Positions 17,370 to 25,042 of a stretch of DNA of 64,000 nt are shown piece after piece. The notes beneath the pieces were generated by a model. That model searched no databases, was not told where the DNA came from, and saw nothing but the letters and a program-made list of their open reading frames with translations. Source of the DNA: Ferrimonas senticii DSM 18821 (GTDB lineage Bacteria; Pseudomonadota; Gammaproteobacteria; Enterobacterales; Shewanellaceae). A program made the position numbers and the translations under genes. The first letter of the stretch is position 1, and every line of letters starts with the position of its first letter. The DNA lies in contig NZ_KE383901.1 in assembly GCF_000422665.1 (NCBI RefSeq), positions 26,836 through 90,835 on the forward strand, given 5' to 3'.

Positions 17370-17617
17370 TAGGGCGTGTTGACCTTTGCTGTATATTTTT
17401 TGCGCCCATTATTGGTTGTTTTTGACAGCAAATTGCTCTTGGTCGGTTAATTTTGCGGTTCAGAGATCACTTAGGGGCGCCTTGCTGGGTCGGACTAGCA
17501 GCTGTCACTCTTCGTCATACGATTTCGACGTAGAGCCACTATGCCTTCAATCGCAATCCTCGATTGACAGTCGCTATCCTCGACCAAATTCTGAACACCA
17601 AAAGTCAACACGCCCTA
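17370..17617 (-). mobile_element. Complete 245-bp MITE-like element, copy 1
   Basis: The ends GGGCGTGTTGACCTTTG and its inverted match at the right (AAAGTCAACACGCCC) form terminal inverted repeats; TA flanks both ends, as in Tc1/mariner- or IS630-type insertions. No reading frame inside is convincing. Relative to the copies at 46125 and 53258 it is inverted. It lies 2 bp after the stop of the sigma-54 regulator, and its right-hand TA is part of the TAG stop codon of the convergent glycosyltransferase gene. Confidence 0.82.
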
Positions 17618-18628
17618 GTGCATCATCCCTGCAGCACGATAATAGATGAGACATTGCAGCACGGTGTCATCGCCGTGCCAGTGCTGCTGTACTCGTGCTC
17701 GGCCTTGTTGTCCTAGTTGCTGCCGCTGGGTTGGCGTTAAGCGGGCAAATTCGGTGATAGCATCGCCGATGGCGGTCATGTCATTGGCTTTAACGAGGGC
17801 GCCGACTTGGCTATCAATCAGTTTGGGCAGATCGCCTACGGCAAAGGCGATCACTGCAACCTGCGCCGCCAGCGCTTCCAACGCAACCAATGGTAAACCT
17901 TCGCAGCGTGACGGGATCACCAGCAGATCCAGTTGCGCCAGAGCGTCATTCACGTCGCGACAAAAGCCCCGATCCTCTACCGCTCCCTGATTAGTTTCCG
18001 CTAGTTCACCTTGGCCAAAACTGACCCAGTGGTGCTGCGGATCCTGCAGCGCTAAGCGAATAAAACGGTCATAGCCTTTATCGTGACAGTAGCGACCGAT
18101 AAAACCGATCCGCAAGGTTGAACTGGACTTTCTTTGGGGCAGCGGCGGCGGCGTTAAAAAGTTACGGATCACCGGCAGAGGTCGGTTAACTCGGGCGGCA
18201 ATGGCGTCCGATACCGCCATGGTATGACTGAGCCCGCAACTGTTTAGATCGGCGTTAAGATAGTATTTCACCGCGCCATCGCCGCAATCGCCGCTGTGGA
18301 GGGTATGCACCGAACGCCGTCCCAGTGATAGCGTCGCGATTCGGCAAAGCAGTCCTGCCTTATAGCCGTGGCTGTGTAACACTCCTTGCCGCGCCAGCGT
18401 TCGTAACTGTTGCAATTTGCTTAGGTTGCTGCCGCTTAGGTAGTGTACTGGTAACTGCAGCGCCGCGAGCCGCTCGGGCAAGTTGCCATCGGTGTAGCGA
18501 TGCCACAGAGTAATGGTGGCGGCGATATGGTGCTCACTGAGTTTGCGACAGAGGGCGCAGACGTGCGCTTCAATCCCACCAAAATGGCGACCATCCAATA
18601 CCAGATACACCCGTTGGTTTAGGGTCAT
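17615..18628 (-). CDS. Family 4 glycosyltransferase (SypH/I-like position)
   Basis: GT-B glycosyltransferase of 337 residues. YLVLDGRHFGGIEAHV at the start carries the glycine loop, HSHGYKAGLLCRIA lies near 88, LRIGFIGRYCHDKGYDRFI near 170 and PSRCEGLPLVALEALAAQVAV near 245 with the E-x7-E motif. A TTG at 18652 extends the frame, but the ATG at 18628 leaves a sensible leader for the sigma-54-like promoter at 18676-18691. Sixth glycosyltransferase domain of the locus, matching the six of V. fischeri syp. Its TAG stop is formed with the first base of the MITE next door. Confidence 0.87.
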   Translation of the reverse strand: MTLNQRVYLVLDGRHFGGIEAHVCALCRKLSEHHIAATITLWHRYTDGNLPERLAALQLPVHYLSGSNLSKLQQLRTLARQGVLHSHGYKAGLLCRIATLSLGRRSVHTLHSGDCGDGAVKYYLNADLNSCGLSHTMAVSDAIAARVNRPLPVIRNFLTPPPLPQRKSSSTLRIGFIGRYCHDKGYDRFIRLALQDPQHHWVSFGQGELAETNQGAVEDRGFCRDVNDALAQLDLLVIPSRCEGLPLVALEALAAQVAVIAFAVGDLPKLIDSQVGALVKANDMTAIGDAITEFARLTPTQRQQLGQQGRARVQQHWHGDDTVLQCLIYYRAAGMMH

Positions 18629-18675
18629 TGCTGCCACCGCTGCAAAATGCAAATCGATACTTAGTAACCTGGATA

Positions 18676-18691
18676 AGCAATGACAATGCCA
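18676..18691 (-). promoter_or_regulatory. Candidate sigma-54 promoter for the right-hand GT4 gene
   Basis: Minus-strand TGGCATTGTCATTGCT is a strong -24/-12 match: TGGCA, exact GG-N10-GC spacing and TTGCT. Transcription would start near 18666, about 38 nt before the ATG at 18628. It sits just beyond the stop of the yvcK-like gene. Confidence 0.72.
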
Positions 18692-18694
18692 GCG

Positions 18695-19564
18695 TTACAG
18701 TTTTTGTAGTAGGTGTTGCAGCGCCGCCGCGAGCAGTTGTGGCTGATGCTCAATACCATCGTCGCTGAGCGGTCGATACAGGTATTGTTGGTGATCTTGT
18801 TGCGGCCAACCGTGGCTTAAGCTGGCGCTGATAGTAATGCCGGTCAGTTGCTGGAGCAGGGTGATCTGAGCCGCCGCTTCGGTTTGCGTCACCGGACTTT
18901 GTTCTGCGCGCAGGTTGGTGATTAAGCCGATAGGTTTGCTGGCTACGATCTCTGCGACCTCATCAAGCAGCAGCGGCGGGCACAGACTGGTCAGCATACT
19001 GCCGGGGCCGATTAACACGGCTTTGGCTTGTCGCAATAGCGCTAGTGCTGCTGGGGCGGCAGGTACCGCCGGTTGCAGCAGCAGCTGTTGCGGCAGTTGT
19101 GGTTGTTGGTCGATTTGGGTTTCGCCGACGATTACGGCGTTATCGGCAAAACGAGCCGCCAGTTGGGTGGCGTGATCCGACATCGGCCACAGCGGCGCCG
19201 ACACCTCCAACATCGCTGACAGTAGCTTCATGGCGTCGCTGGGATGAATGCAGAGCTGATCCAGCGCCAGTAAAATCAGGTTGCCAAGGTTGTGTCCTTG
19301 CAGCGCTCCTGCTTGTTCAAAACGATAATCCAGCAGCAATTTGCCGAGCGCCTCAGGGGCGGTTAGGGCGCTTAGACAATAGCGCAGATCGCCCCAGGCA
19401 ATGCCGCCGTTGTCGTCACGCAAGCGGCCGGTGGAACCGCCGTTATCGGTGGTGGCAACAATCGCACCAAACGGCAACTGACAAAGTTGCAGTGCCTGCA
19501 ACAGTTTACTGAGTCCATGACCGCCGCCAATAGCGACAATGGGGGCGTGGGTATCCAAAGCCAA
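18695..19564 (-). CDS. YvcK/YbhK-family UDP-sugar-binding protein
   Basis: CofD-like fold protein of 289 residues. IVAIGGGHGLSKLLQAL at the N-terminus, ATTDNGGSTGRLR near 38 and IAWGDLRYCLSAL near 55 are the signature of the YvcK group, which binds UDP-GlcNAc and links cell-wall precursor supply to central carbon metabolism. VLIGPGSMLTSLCPPLL near 185 is also typical. The start is TTG, placed six bases after AAGGA; an ATG inside the Shine-Dalgarno is out of frame. Its 3' end abuts the promoter of the polysaccharide glycosyltransferase gene. Functional link to the locus is only suggestive. Confidence 0.85.
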   Translation of the reverse strand: MALDTHAPIVAIGGGHGLSKLLQALQLCQLPFGAIVATTDNGGSTGRLRDDNGGIAWGDLRYCLSALTAPEALGKLLLDYRFEQAGALQGHNLGNLILLALDQLCIHPSDAMKLLSAMLEVSAPLWPMSDHATQLAARFADNAVIVGETQIDQQPQLPQQLLLQPAVPAAPAALALLRQAKAVLIGPGSMLTSLCPPLLLDEVAEIVASKPIGLITNLRAEQSPVTQTEAAAQITLLQQLTGITISASLSHGWPQQDHQQYLYRPLSDDGIEHQPQLLAAALQHLLQKL

Positions 19565-19733
19565 TATTCATCCTTGAGCCATTTTTGTCAGTGTAGAACA
19601 GCGGCTTGTTGTTGCCCGTCACAGGCTTCGATAAGTGACTGAATTACGGCCGTAGGAGATTGCCGAAAATTCAATTAAGCTGTTCTATAATCAGAGGCTT
19701 AGCAAAGATAATTGATAACCTAAAGGGGCAGGG

Positions 19734-20216
19734 ATGAGCTTTGAATTGCGACCAATCGAAACCGCTGACGATCCGCAGGTTGCGCAGATCATCCGTACCG
19801 TGCTTACTGAATTTGGTGCCAATCAGCCGGGGTTTGCCTGGCAAGATCCCGAACTCGATCGTTTAAGTCAGGTTTACGCGGCTGATAACTGTCGCTACTT
19901 GGTGGTGGTGCAGGGTAACGAAGTACTCGGCGGTGCCGGTGTTGCCCCTTTTGATTGTCATTTAAGCCACGTTTGCGAATTGCAAAAGATGTATCTGTCC
20001 TCTTCGGCGCGCGGGCTCGGAGCGGGACGTTCGCTGTTAACCAGACTGCTGCAGTTTGCGCGCCAGCAAGGGTTTCGCCACTGCTACTTGGAAACCTACG
20101 GGCCGATGACCCAAGCGCAGCAGTTGTATCGCAGTCTGGGCTTTGTTGAACAACCAAACCGGTGGGGCAACAGTGGTCACGATGCCTGCGATCGTTTCTT
20201 CTCAGCGCGGCTATAG
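19734..20216 (+). CDS. GNAT-family N-acetyltransferase
   Basis: Single GNAT domain, 160 residues, cytoplasmic, substrate unknown. LQKMYLSSSARGLGAGRSLL near 84-103 contains the acetyl-CoA pyrophosphate loop (R-G-x-G-x-G/A), and HCYLETYGPMTQAQQLYRSLGF near 120-141 is the usual C-terminal acceptor side with the stacked Tyr-x-x-x-GF. AAAGGGGCAGGG ahead of the ATG is a strong ribosome site. It overlaps the convergent Nudix gene by 6 bp. Confidence 0.85.
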   Translation: MSFELRPIETADDPQVAQIIRTVLTEFGANQPGFAWQDPELDRLSQVYAADNCRYLVVVQGNEVLGGAGVAPFDCHLSHVCELQKMYLSSSARGLGAGRSLLTRLLQFARQQGFRHCYLETYGPMTQAQQLYRSLGFVEQPNRWGNSGHDACDRFFSARL

Positions 20217-20651
20217 CGACGGTAGGTACAACCGTTGTTGCAGCCAACAGTGGATCGATTGGCGACTGGCATCAAAGTGCGGCTCTGGTAATTGCGCTGG
20301 TGAAAACCAGTGCCAGCCTTCGCATTTGTGCGGTTCGCGATTCACTATCGGCTGCTGATTGTAGCGACCATGCAGGGTTACCGATATCGAGTGGTAGCCC
20401 TCGTGGCGATAGGTTTGCAAGTTATTGGTCAGCGCCACAACGGTTAGCTCGCCCAGTTGCAATCCAGTCTCTTCCAACAGTTCGCGCGCGGCCGCCTCCT
20501 CAAAACTTTCCCCAAGCTCCAGATGCCCGCCAGGAATCGACCAATAAGGCGCATGGCCGCCGCGACGTTTGCCAAGCAAGATCATGCCATCATTGCGTTC
20601 GATAATGATGCCAACGCCGATGGCGGGGCGTTGTTGATTTGAGCTAGGCAA
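20211..20651 (-). CDS. Nudix hydrolase
   Basis: Protein of 146 residues with a full Nudix box: GGHLELGESFEEAAARELLE followed by ETGL, about residues 41-65, matching GX5EX7REUXEEXGU. PYWSIPGG just before it is typical of dGTP- or nucleotide-sugar-cleaving members. The only start at a sensible place is TTG at 20651; the true start is not certain. Probably a nucleotide diphosphate clean-up enzyme; substrate unknown. Confidence 0.83.
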   Translation of the reverse strand: MPSSNQQRPAIGVGIIIERNDGMILLGKRRGGHAPYWSIPGGHLELGESFEEAAARELLEETGLQLGELTVVALTNNLQTYRHEGYHSISVTLHGRYNQQPIVNREPHKCEGWHWFSPAQLPEPHFDASRQSIHCWLQQRLYLPSL

Positions 20652-20863
20652 AAGGCGGTTCCCTGAATTCAGATAATAAGTGCGGCGCTTAACGATGCCG
20701 CCATCCTATACGTGCATGACCGCGACTGCCAACGACTGTTGAAAAATGATCGTCCGCTGGCAGAACTGATTGTCAGACGTTGCCTTTTTGCCGACTCGAA
20801 CTAGAATTATCGGCCTTTCTCTTTTTGTTGCCGCATCGTCGAGCGGTGGTGTTACAAGCGCGT

Positions 20864-21817
20864 ATGTCTAATCCTCTGGCTGATTCTCATAATCCAAAGT
20901 TTCAATGGTCGTTTTTGCATCCGCGTAACGCGGGGCACTGGTTGGTCATTGGACTACTGTGGTTGCTGGCGTTTGTGCCATATCAATTGCGCGATCGGCT
21001 GGCTACTTTGCTATCACGTTTGACTGGTCGCAAAGGCAGTGCCAGTCGTCGCAAAGCGGAGATCAATCTGAAACTGTGCTTTCCTGAATGGTCACAGCAA
21101 CAGGTTGATCAGGTGTTGGACACCATGTTTGCTCGAGCGGCGCAGGTGATGCTGGCTTACGGTGTGCTGTCGGCGCGAAGCAAAAGCTACCTTGAGAAAA
21201 AAGTCAGGTTGCATGGTGAACAACACCTGCTGCCGTTGATCGAAGCCGGTAAACCGGTGGTGTTGATGGCTCCGCATTGCTGGGCGATGGAGTTTCCGGG
21301 GGTGTTGTTGGCGTCGCGCGGTTATCGCTGGACCACCATGATGAAGCCGGATCCTAACCCGCTGATGGACTGGGCGATGCTACTTGGTCGTAACCGTTTC
21401 CCCGGTAAATTGTATACCCGCCAACACGGCATTAAAGCGGTGCTGGATCGGTTAAATGAAGGTTACTTAGCCTACTATTTGCCCGATCAAGATCATGGCA
21501 TGGCCAAAAGCGAATATGTGCCATTTTTCGCCACGCACAAAGCGACCTTGCCGGGACTGGGACGGATGGTCGATGCCACCGGCGCTGTGGTGGTGCCGAT
21601 CAGTGCCGGCTATGATCCGCAAACCGGCCTATTTGAAGGCTACATCTATCCGCCGGTTACCGATCTACCCAGCGGTGATCGTGCCACCGATGCCCGTATC
21701 ATGAATCGGGAACTAGAGCAGATGTTGAGTCGCGATCCGGCCCAATACATGTGGATCCTTAAAATCCTTAAGTCACGCCCTGAAGGCGAAGCCGATCCCT
21801 ACCGTCGCCAAGCGTAG
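20864..21817 (+). CDS. lpxM: Lipid A late acyltransferase, LpxM-type
   Basis: Inner membrane acyltransferase of 317 residues that adds a secondary acyl chain to Kdo2-lipid A. PKFQWSFLHPRN at the start, the helix WLVIGLLWLLAFVP, AEINLKLCFPEWS, the catalytic H-x4-E in APHCWAMEFP and YYLPDQDHG are all LpxM-like, as is YMWILKILKSRP near the end. The ATG at 20864 is chosen over 20780 because homologous proteins start just before the FQWSFLHP motif. A diverged second copy follows 77 bp later. Confidence 0.88.
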   Translation: MSNPLADSHNPKFQWSFLHPRNAGHWLVIGLLWLLAFVPYQLRDRLATLLSRLTGRKGSASRRKAEINLKLCFPEWSQQQVDQVLDTMFARAAQVMLAYGVLSARSKSYLEKKVRLHGEQHLLPLIEAGKPVVLMAPHCWAMEFPGVLLASRGYRWTTMMKPDPNPLMDWAMLLGRNRFPGKLYTRQHGIKAVLDRLNEGYLAYYLPDQDHGMAKSEYVPFFATHKATLPGLGRMVDATGAVVVPISAGYDPQTGLFEGYIYPPVTDLPSGDRATDARIMNRELEQMLSRDPAQYMWILKILKSRPEGEADPYRRQA

Positions 21818-21894
21818 GTTATTGCCCATATTCAAGTTGTTGCTCGATTGTTATAGTTGTTGCCGCTCGCATAACAACCATAACGAGGGCAACC

Positions 21895-22890
21895 ATGACA
21901 TCTGCAACTGCGGTCCTACCGACGCCAGCGAACCGTTATCAGGTTCGCTTTTCTGCAAAGTTACTGTTACCACAATATTGGCCGGCATGGTTGCTGGTGG
22001 CGCTGCTGGCGCTGTTGGCATGGTTGCCGCTGGCGGTGCGAGTGGCGCTGGCGCGGGCTCTGCAACCGCTGATCCGACCGTTTTGTCGTAAGCCGGAACG
22101 CATTGCCCGGCGCAATCTGCAATTGTGTTTCCCAAAGCAAACCATTGCCGAGCAGCAACAACAGATTGAGCGACTGCGATTTACCTTCACCCTAACCGCT
22201 CTGAGTATCGGCACCTTAACGTTTCAGTCTCGGCAGCGGTTGCAAAGTCGCATGCGGCTGCAGGGATTAGAACACCTTCAGCAGGCGCGAAAGCAGGGCC
22301 GACCGGTGGTGTTTTTATTGCCCCACATGTTTGCCTTGGAATACGCCGCGGCGGCTTTAGCGATGACCGGATTGCCGATGGTCGGTTTTGTTAAACATCA
22401 TCGAAATCCGGTGTTTAACTGGTTGAGTTGTCGCCAGCGGCTGCGTTTCGGCGGTCACCTGTTTCATCGTGATGGTGGCATTCGGGCGGTGATTGCGGCG
22501 CTGCGCCAAGGCCACAGCTTGTTTTATCTGCCGGATCAAGATCACGGCGCCAACCACAGTCAATTTGCCTCGTTCTTTGCTACCCAAAAAGCCACCTTGC
22601 CGGTATTGGGACGGATTGCGCGCAGCAGTGGTGCGTTGGTATTGCCGTTAAGTTGCGGCTTTTGTCATCAAACTGGGTTGTTAGATATGCAGTTGCAGGC
22701 GCCACTGCAATTGGAGCAACTTTCCAAGCCACAAGAGGCGCACCTGCTGAATCAGCAACTGGAGCAGCTAATTGCTGCGTACCCGAGCCAATATATGTGG
22801 TTTTTGAAAATCTTAAAAAGTCGTCCCGATGGCAGCCAACTTAACTATCGACCAGATCCAGCAGCGACCACTGCTGTGCAATCAAACTGA
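21895..22890 (+). CDS. Second LpxM-type lipid A acyltransferase paralogue
   Basis: Protein of 331 residues, related to the gene just upstream but clearly diverged. It keeps LPQYWPAWLLVALLALLAWLP (membrane helix), RRNLQLCFPK, the catalytic H-x4-E in LPHMFALEYA, FYLPDQDHGANHSQF and YMWFLKILKSRPDG. A tandem pair suggests different acyl chains or growth conditions. The N-terminal 20 residues differ from those of the first copy. Its last 50 bases overlap the convergent GIY-YIG gene. Confidence 0.86.
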   Translation: MTSATAVLPTPANRYQVRFSAKLLLPQYWPAWLLVALLALLAWLPLAVRVALARALQPLIRPFCRKPERIARRNLQLCFPKQTIAEQQQQIERLRFTFTLTALSIGTLTFQSRQRLQSRMRLQGLEHLQQARKQGRPVVFLLPHMFALEYAAAALAMTGLPMVGFVKHHRNPVFNWLSCRQRLRFGGHLFHRDGGIRAVIAALRQGHSLFYLPDQDHGANHSQFASFFATQKATLPVLGRIARSSGALVLPLSCGFCHQTGLLDMQLQAPLQLEQLSKPQEAHLLNQQLEQLIAAYPSQYMWFLKILKSRPDGSQLNYRPDPAATTAVQSN

Positions 22891-23122
22891 GCTTTTTTGC
22901 ACGTGGCAGCTGCTTTACCTTGCGCTCTAAACGCAGCGCCATGCCATGGTCGCCGATCGGCTGCTGAAACTTTAGGGTGAGCGGCCCTTTGCCGCGCAAA
23001 CTGCGGGCGGTTTTGGCGCCATTGGCTTGGTGCTCGCCAAAGCGGCGGCTGACATCGGTGCTAATCCCCGCATACAACTGGCCATTGGCGGTTTCAATCA
23101 GATATAGGCTCCAGTTGGACAT
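22841..23122 (-). CDS. GIY-YIG domain protein, UPF0213/YhbQ type
   Basis: Small protein of 93 residues. WSLYLIETANGQLYAGIST gives the GIY-YIG pair (LYLI and YAGI), Arg in VSRRFGEHQ and the conserved Glu in ALRLERKVKQLPRAKK follow. Members of this group are stand-alone nuclease-like proteins of unclear role, possibly in DNA repair. The 3' ends of this gene and the second acyltransferase overlap by 50 bp on opposite strands. Confidence 0.85.
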   Translation of the reverse strand: MSNWSLYLIETANGQLYAGISTDVSRRFGEHQANGAKTARSLRGKGPLTLKFQQPIGDHGMALRLERKVKQLPRAKKLSLIAQQWSLLDLVDS

Positions 23123-23471
23123 GGCAGACTCGATGGCAAAAATAGGAATTCAGCGGCTACTGTAGTGGCTGTCTCCAAGCAATACCAGCACCGCTGTTGG
23201 CATTGTCGAGCAGCTCGGTGCTAATCGAGGTTCGGTCGGTTGCTTGTTCAGCACACCTGGTAAATCACACCCGCTTCAATGGCTTGGCCACTTGGTTACG
23301 CTCGCTAAAGTGAGATCAAAGGTGGATTTTATTGGCAACTTTAACTGTTACCAGTGATCTTGGTGGCAATTGTCATGCTGTATTCACTAGTGGGTATATA
23401 TTGCGAGGTAGGCCACTTTTAATCTGTCGCCGAAATTGCGACGTCGCCGCTGACGTCCAAGAAGGATGACG
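23123..23471. other. Upstream region of nrfA (no gene)
   Basis: 349 bp without a credible gene between the divergent GIY-YIG gene and nrfA. TTGTCA at 23370 and TATATA at 23395 could be promoter boxes, but their 19-bp spacing is long. Two half sites resembling NarL/NarP heptamers (GTGGGTA at 23390, CGAGGTA at 23404) are seen; no clear FNR or CRP palindrome is. Confidence 0.4.
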
Positions 23472-24821
23472 ATGAAAACTTTAAATAAAATCATGCTCAG
23501 CATGGCTCTGGCGAGCGCCACTGCAACTGCGGCGATTCAAGCCGATAACGAATCTTGGCAGCAACAGTTCCCAACTCAATACCAATCTTGGAAAACAACC
23601 TCTGAGAAATCAGAGATTGTGGATGTGATTGCTGAAGATCCGAATCTGGCGGTGCTCTGGGCCGGTTACTCTTTTGCTAAGGAATACAACAAGGCGCGAG
23701 GCCACTATTACGCCCTGACTGACGTCACCCAGATCCTGCGTACTGGTGCGCCGAAAAGCGATAGCGACGGTCCACAACCGGCCGCCTGTTGGTCTTGTAA
23801 ATCTCCTGATGTGCCGCGCATGTACCAACAAGTGGGCGAGAGCAACTTTAACAAAGAAGCGTGGGCCAAGTGGGGCGCAGAGATGAGCAACAACATCGGT
23901 TGTGCTGATTGTCATGCCGCCGGCTCTGCCGACCAAGTGATGACGCGTCCATACGCGGAGCGGGCGATGGAAAAAGTCGGCTTACCATTTGCAGAGCAAG
24001 ATGCCGAGATGCAGGCCGCACAAACCTGTGGTCAGTGTCACGTCGAATATTTCTTTGACAAACAAGACAGCCAAAACGTGCGTTTCCCCTGGGAACACGG
24101 CTTTACTGGTGAAGGCGCAGAGAAGTTCTACGACAGCATCGGCTACAGCGATTGGACTCACCAGATCTCTAAGGCGCCGATGCTAAAGGCTCAGCATCCG
24201 GAGTTTGAAACTTGGTCGACCTCGATGCATGCCGACATGGGGGTGACTTGCATTACCTGCCATATGCCAAAGAAAACCAATGCTGCCGGTCAAGAGTACT
24301 CCGATCATAACGTTGGTAACGCGTTTGCTGCCTTTGATTCGGTCTGTGCCGATTGTCACGACAGCAAAGAGGAGATGGCACAGCTGATCGAGTCCAACAA
24401 GCATGCGGTTAATGACGCTAAATTGGCAGCAGAAGCGGTGATTGTCCGTGCTCACTTTGAGGCTAAAGCCGCGTGGGACGCCGGTGCTAATGCCGATGAA
24501 ATGGCGCCAGCGCTGCAGCTGATCCGTAAAGCTCAGTGGCGTTGGGACTTCGCGATTGCCTCTCACGGCATTCACGTTCATAACCCATCAGAAGCGCTGC
24601 GACTGCTGGCCGATGCCAAGGCGATGGGCTTACAAGCGCAAGTGGCACTGGCTAACGTGTTGACCAAGTATGCGGTGGCGCAGCCGGTGGCATTGCCAGA
24701 TCTGTCGACTAAAGCCGCGGCGCAAAAAGCGGTTGGTCTGGACATTGAAAAAGACCGAGCCGACAAGCAGCAGTTCCTAAAAGAGGTGGTCGAAAAGCAG
24801 TGGGGTATGGAGCTGCACTGA
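23472..24821 (+). CDS. nrfA: Ammonia-forming cytochrome c nitrite reductase NrfA (copy 1)
   Basis: Periplasmic pentahaem enzyme of 449 residues reducing nitrite to ammonium with six electrons. A signal peptide ends near AIQA, residue 24. Haem sites: CWSCK 106-110 (the Lys-ligated catalytic haem unique to NrfA), then CADCH 144, CGQCH 186, CITCH 260 and CADCH 292. Catalytic Arg (ARGHYYAL), Tyr (CHVEYFF) and His (SMHADMGVTC) are in place. An ATG at 23466 is also in frame but too near the AAGGA. No nrfB/C/D/H redox partner is adjacent; in Shewanella-type bacteria the tetrahaem CymA feeds it. A paralogue lies at 51784. Confidence 0.95.
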   Translation: MKTLNKIMLSMALASATATAAIQADNESWQQQFPTQYQSWKTTSEKSEIVDVIAEDPNLAVLWAGYSFAKEYNKARGHYYALTDVTQILRTGAPKSDSDGPQPAACWSCKSPDVPRMYQQVGESNFNKEAWAKWGAEMSNNIGCADCHAAGSADQVMTRPYAERAMEKVGLPFAEQDAEMQAAQTCGQCHVEYFFDKQDSQNVRFPWEHGFTGEGAEKFYDSIGYSDWTHQISKAPMLKAQHPEFETWSTSMHADMGVTCITCHMPKKTNAAGQEYSDHNVGNAFAAFDSVCADCHDSKEEMAQLIESNKHAVNDAKLAAEAVIVRAHFEAKAAWDAGANADEMAPALQLIRKAQWRWDFAIASHGIHVHNPSEALRLLADAKAMGLQAQVALANVLTKYAVAQPVALPDLSTKAAAQKAVGLDIEKDRADKQQFLKEVVEKQWGMELH

Positions 24822-24867
24822 TCGGCTTCGCCCTAGCAGCGTCCTGCTAGTGATAATTCGGTTTGAT

Positions 24868-24895
24868 AGACCCAGCGTCATTGCTGGGTCTTTTT
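24868..24895 (+). terminator. Intrinsic terminator of nrfA copy 1
   Basis: Nine-pair stem AGACCCAGC/GCTGGGTCT, six-base loop, then a T run. It lies 47 bp after the nrfA stop. Confidence 0.9.
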
Positions 24896-25042
24896 GTATC
24901 TGGAGCAAAAATGTAATCGTTGACCATTTACATTGTCACTCCCCCAATATCGCCTGCAAGCGTCTATTTTTTAGGAGCTTATGTTTGATTTGATGCAGCG
25001 ATTTGCAATCTGCATCCTCGGGGCTGAGATGGAGTTCAGAGC

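Noticed and set aside
17386-17649. Open frame of 87 codons inside the MITE
   Set aside because: No ribosome site, no known domain, and not kept in the other copies of the element.
18925-19512. Plus-strand open frames opposite the yvcK-like gene
   Set aside because: Shadows of the minus-strand gene with no ribosome site or motif.
23390-23410. NarP/NarL site before the first nrfA
   Set aside because: The two heptamer-like half sites are in tandem, not inverted, and each has a mismatch.
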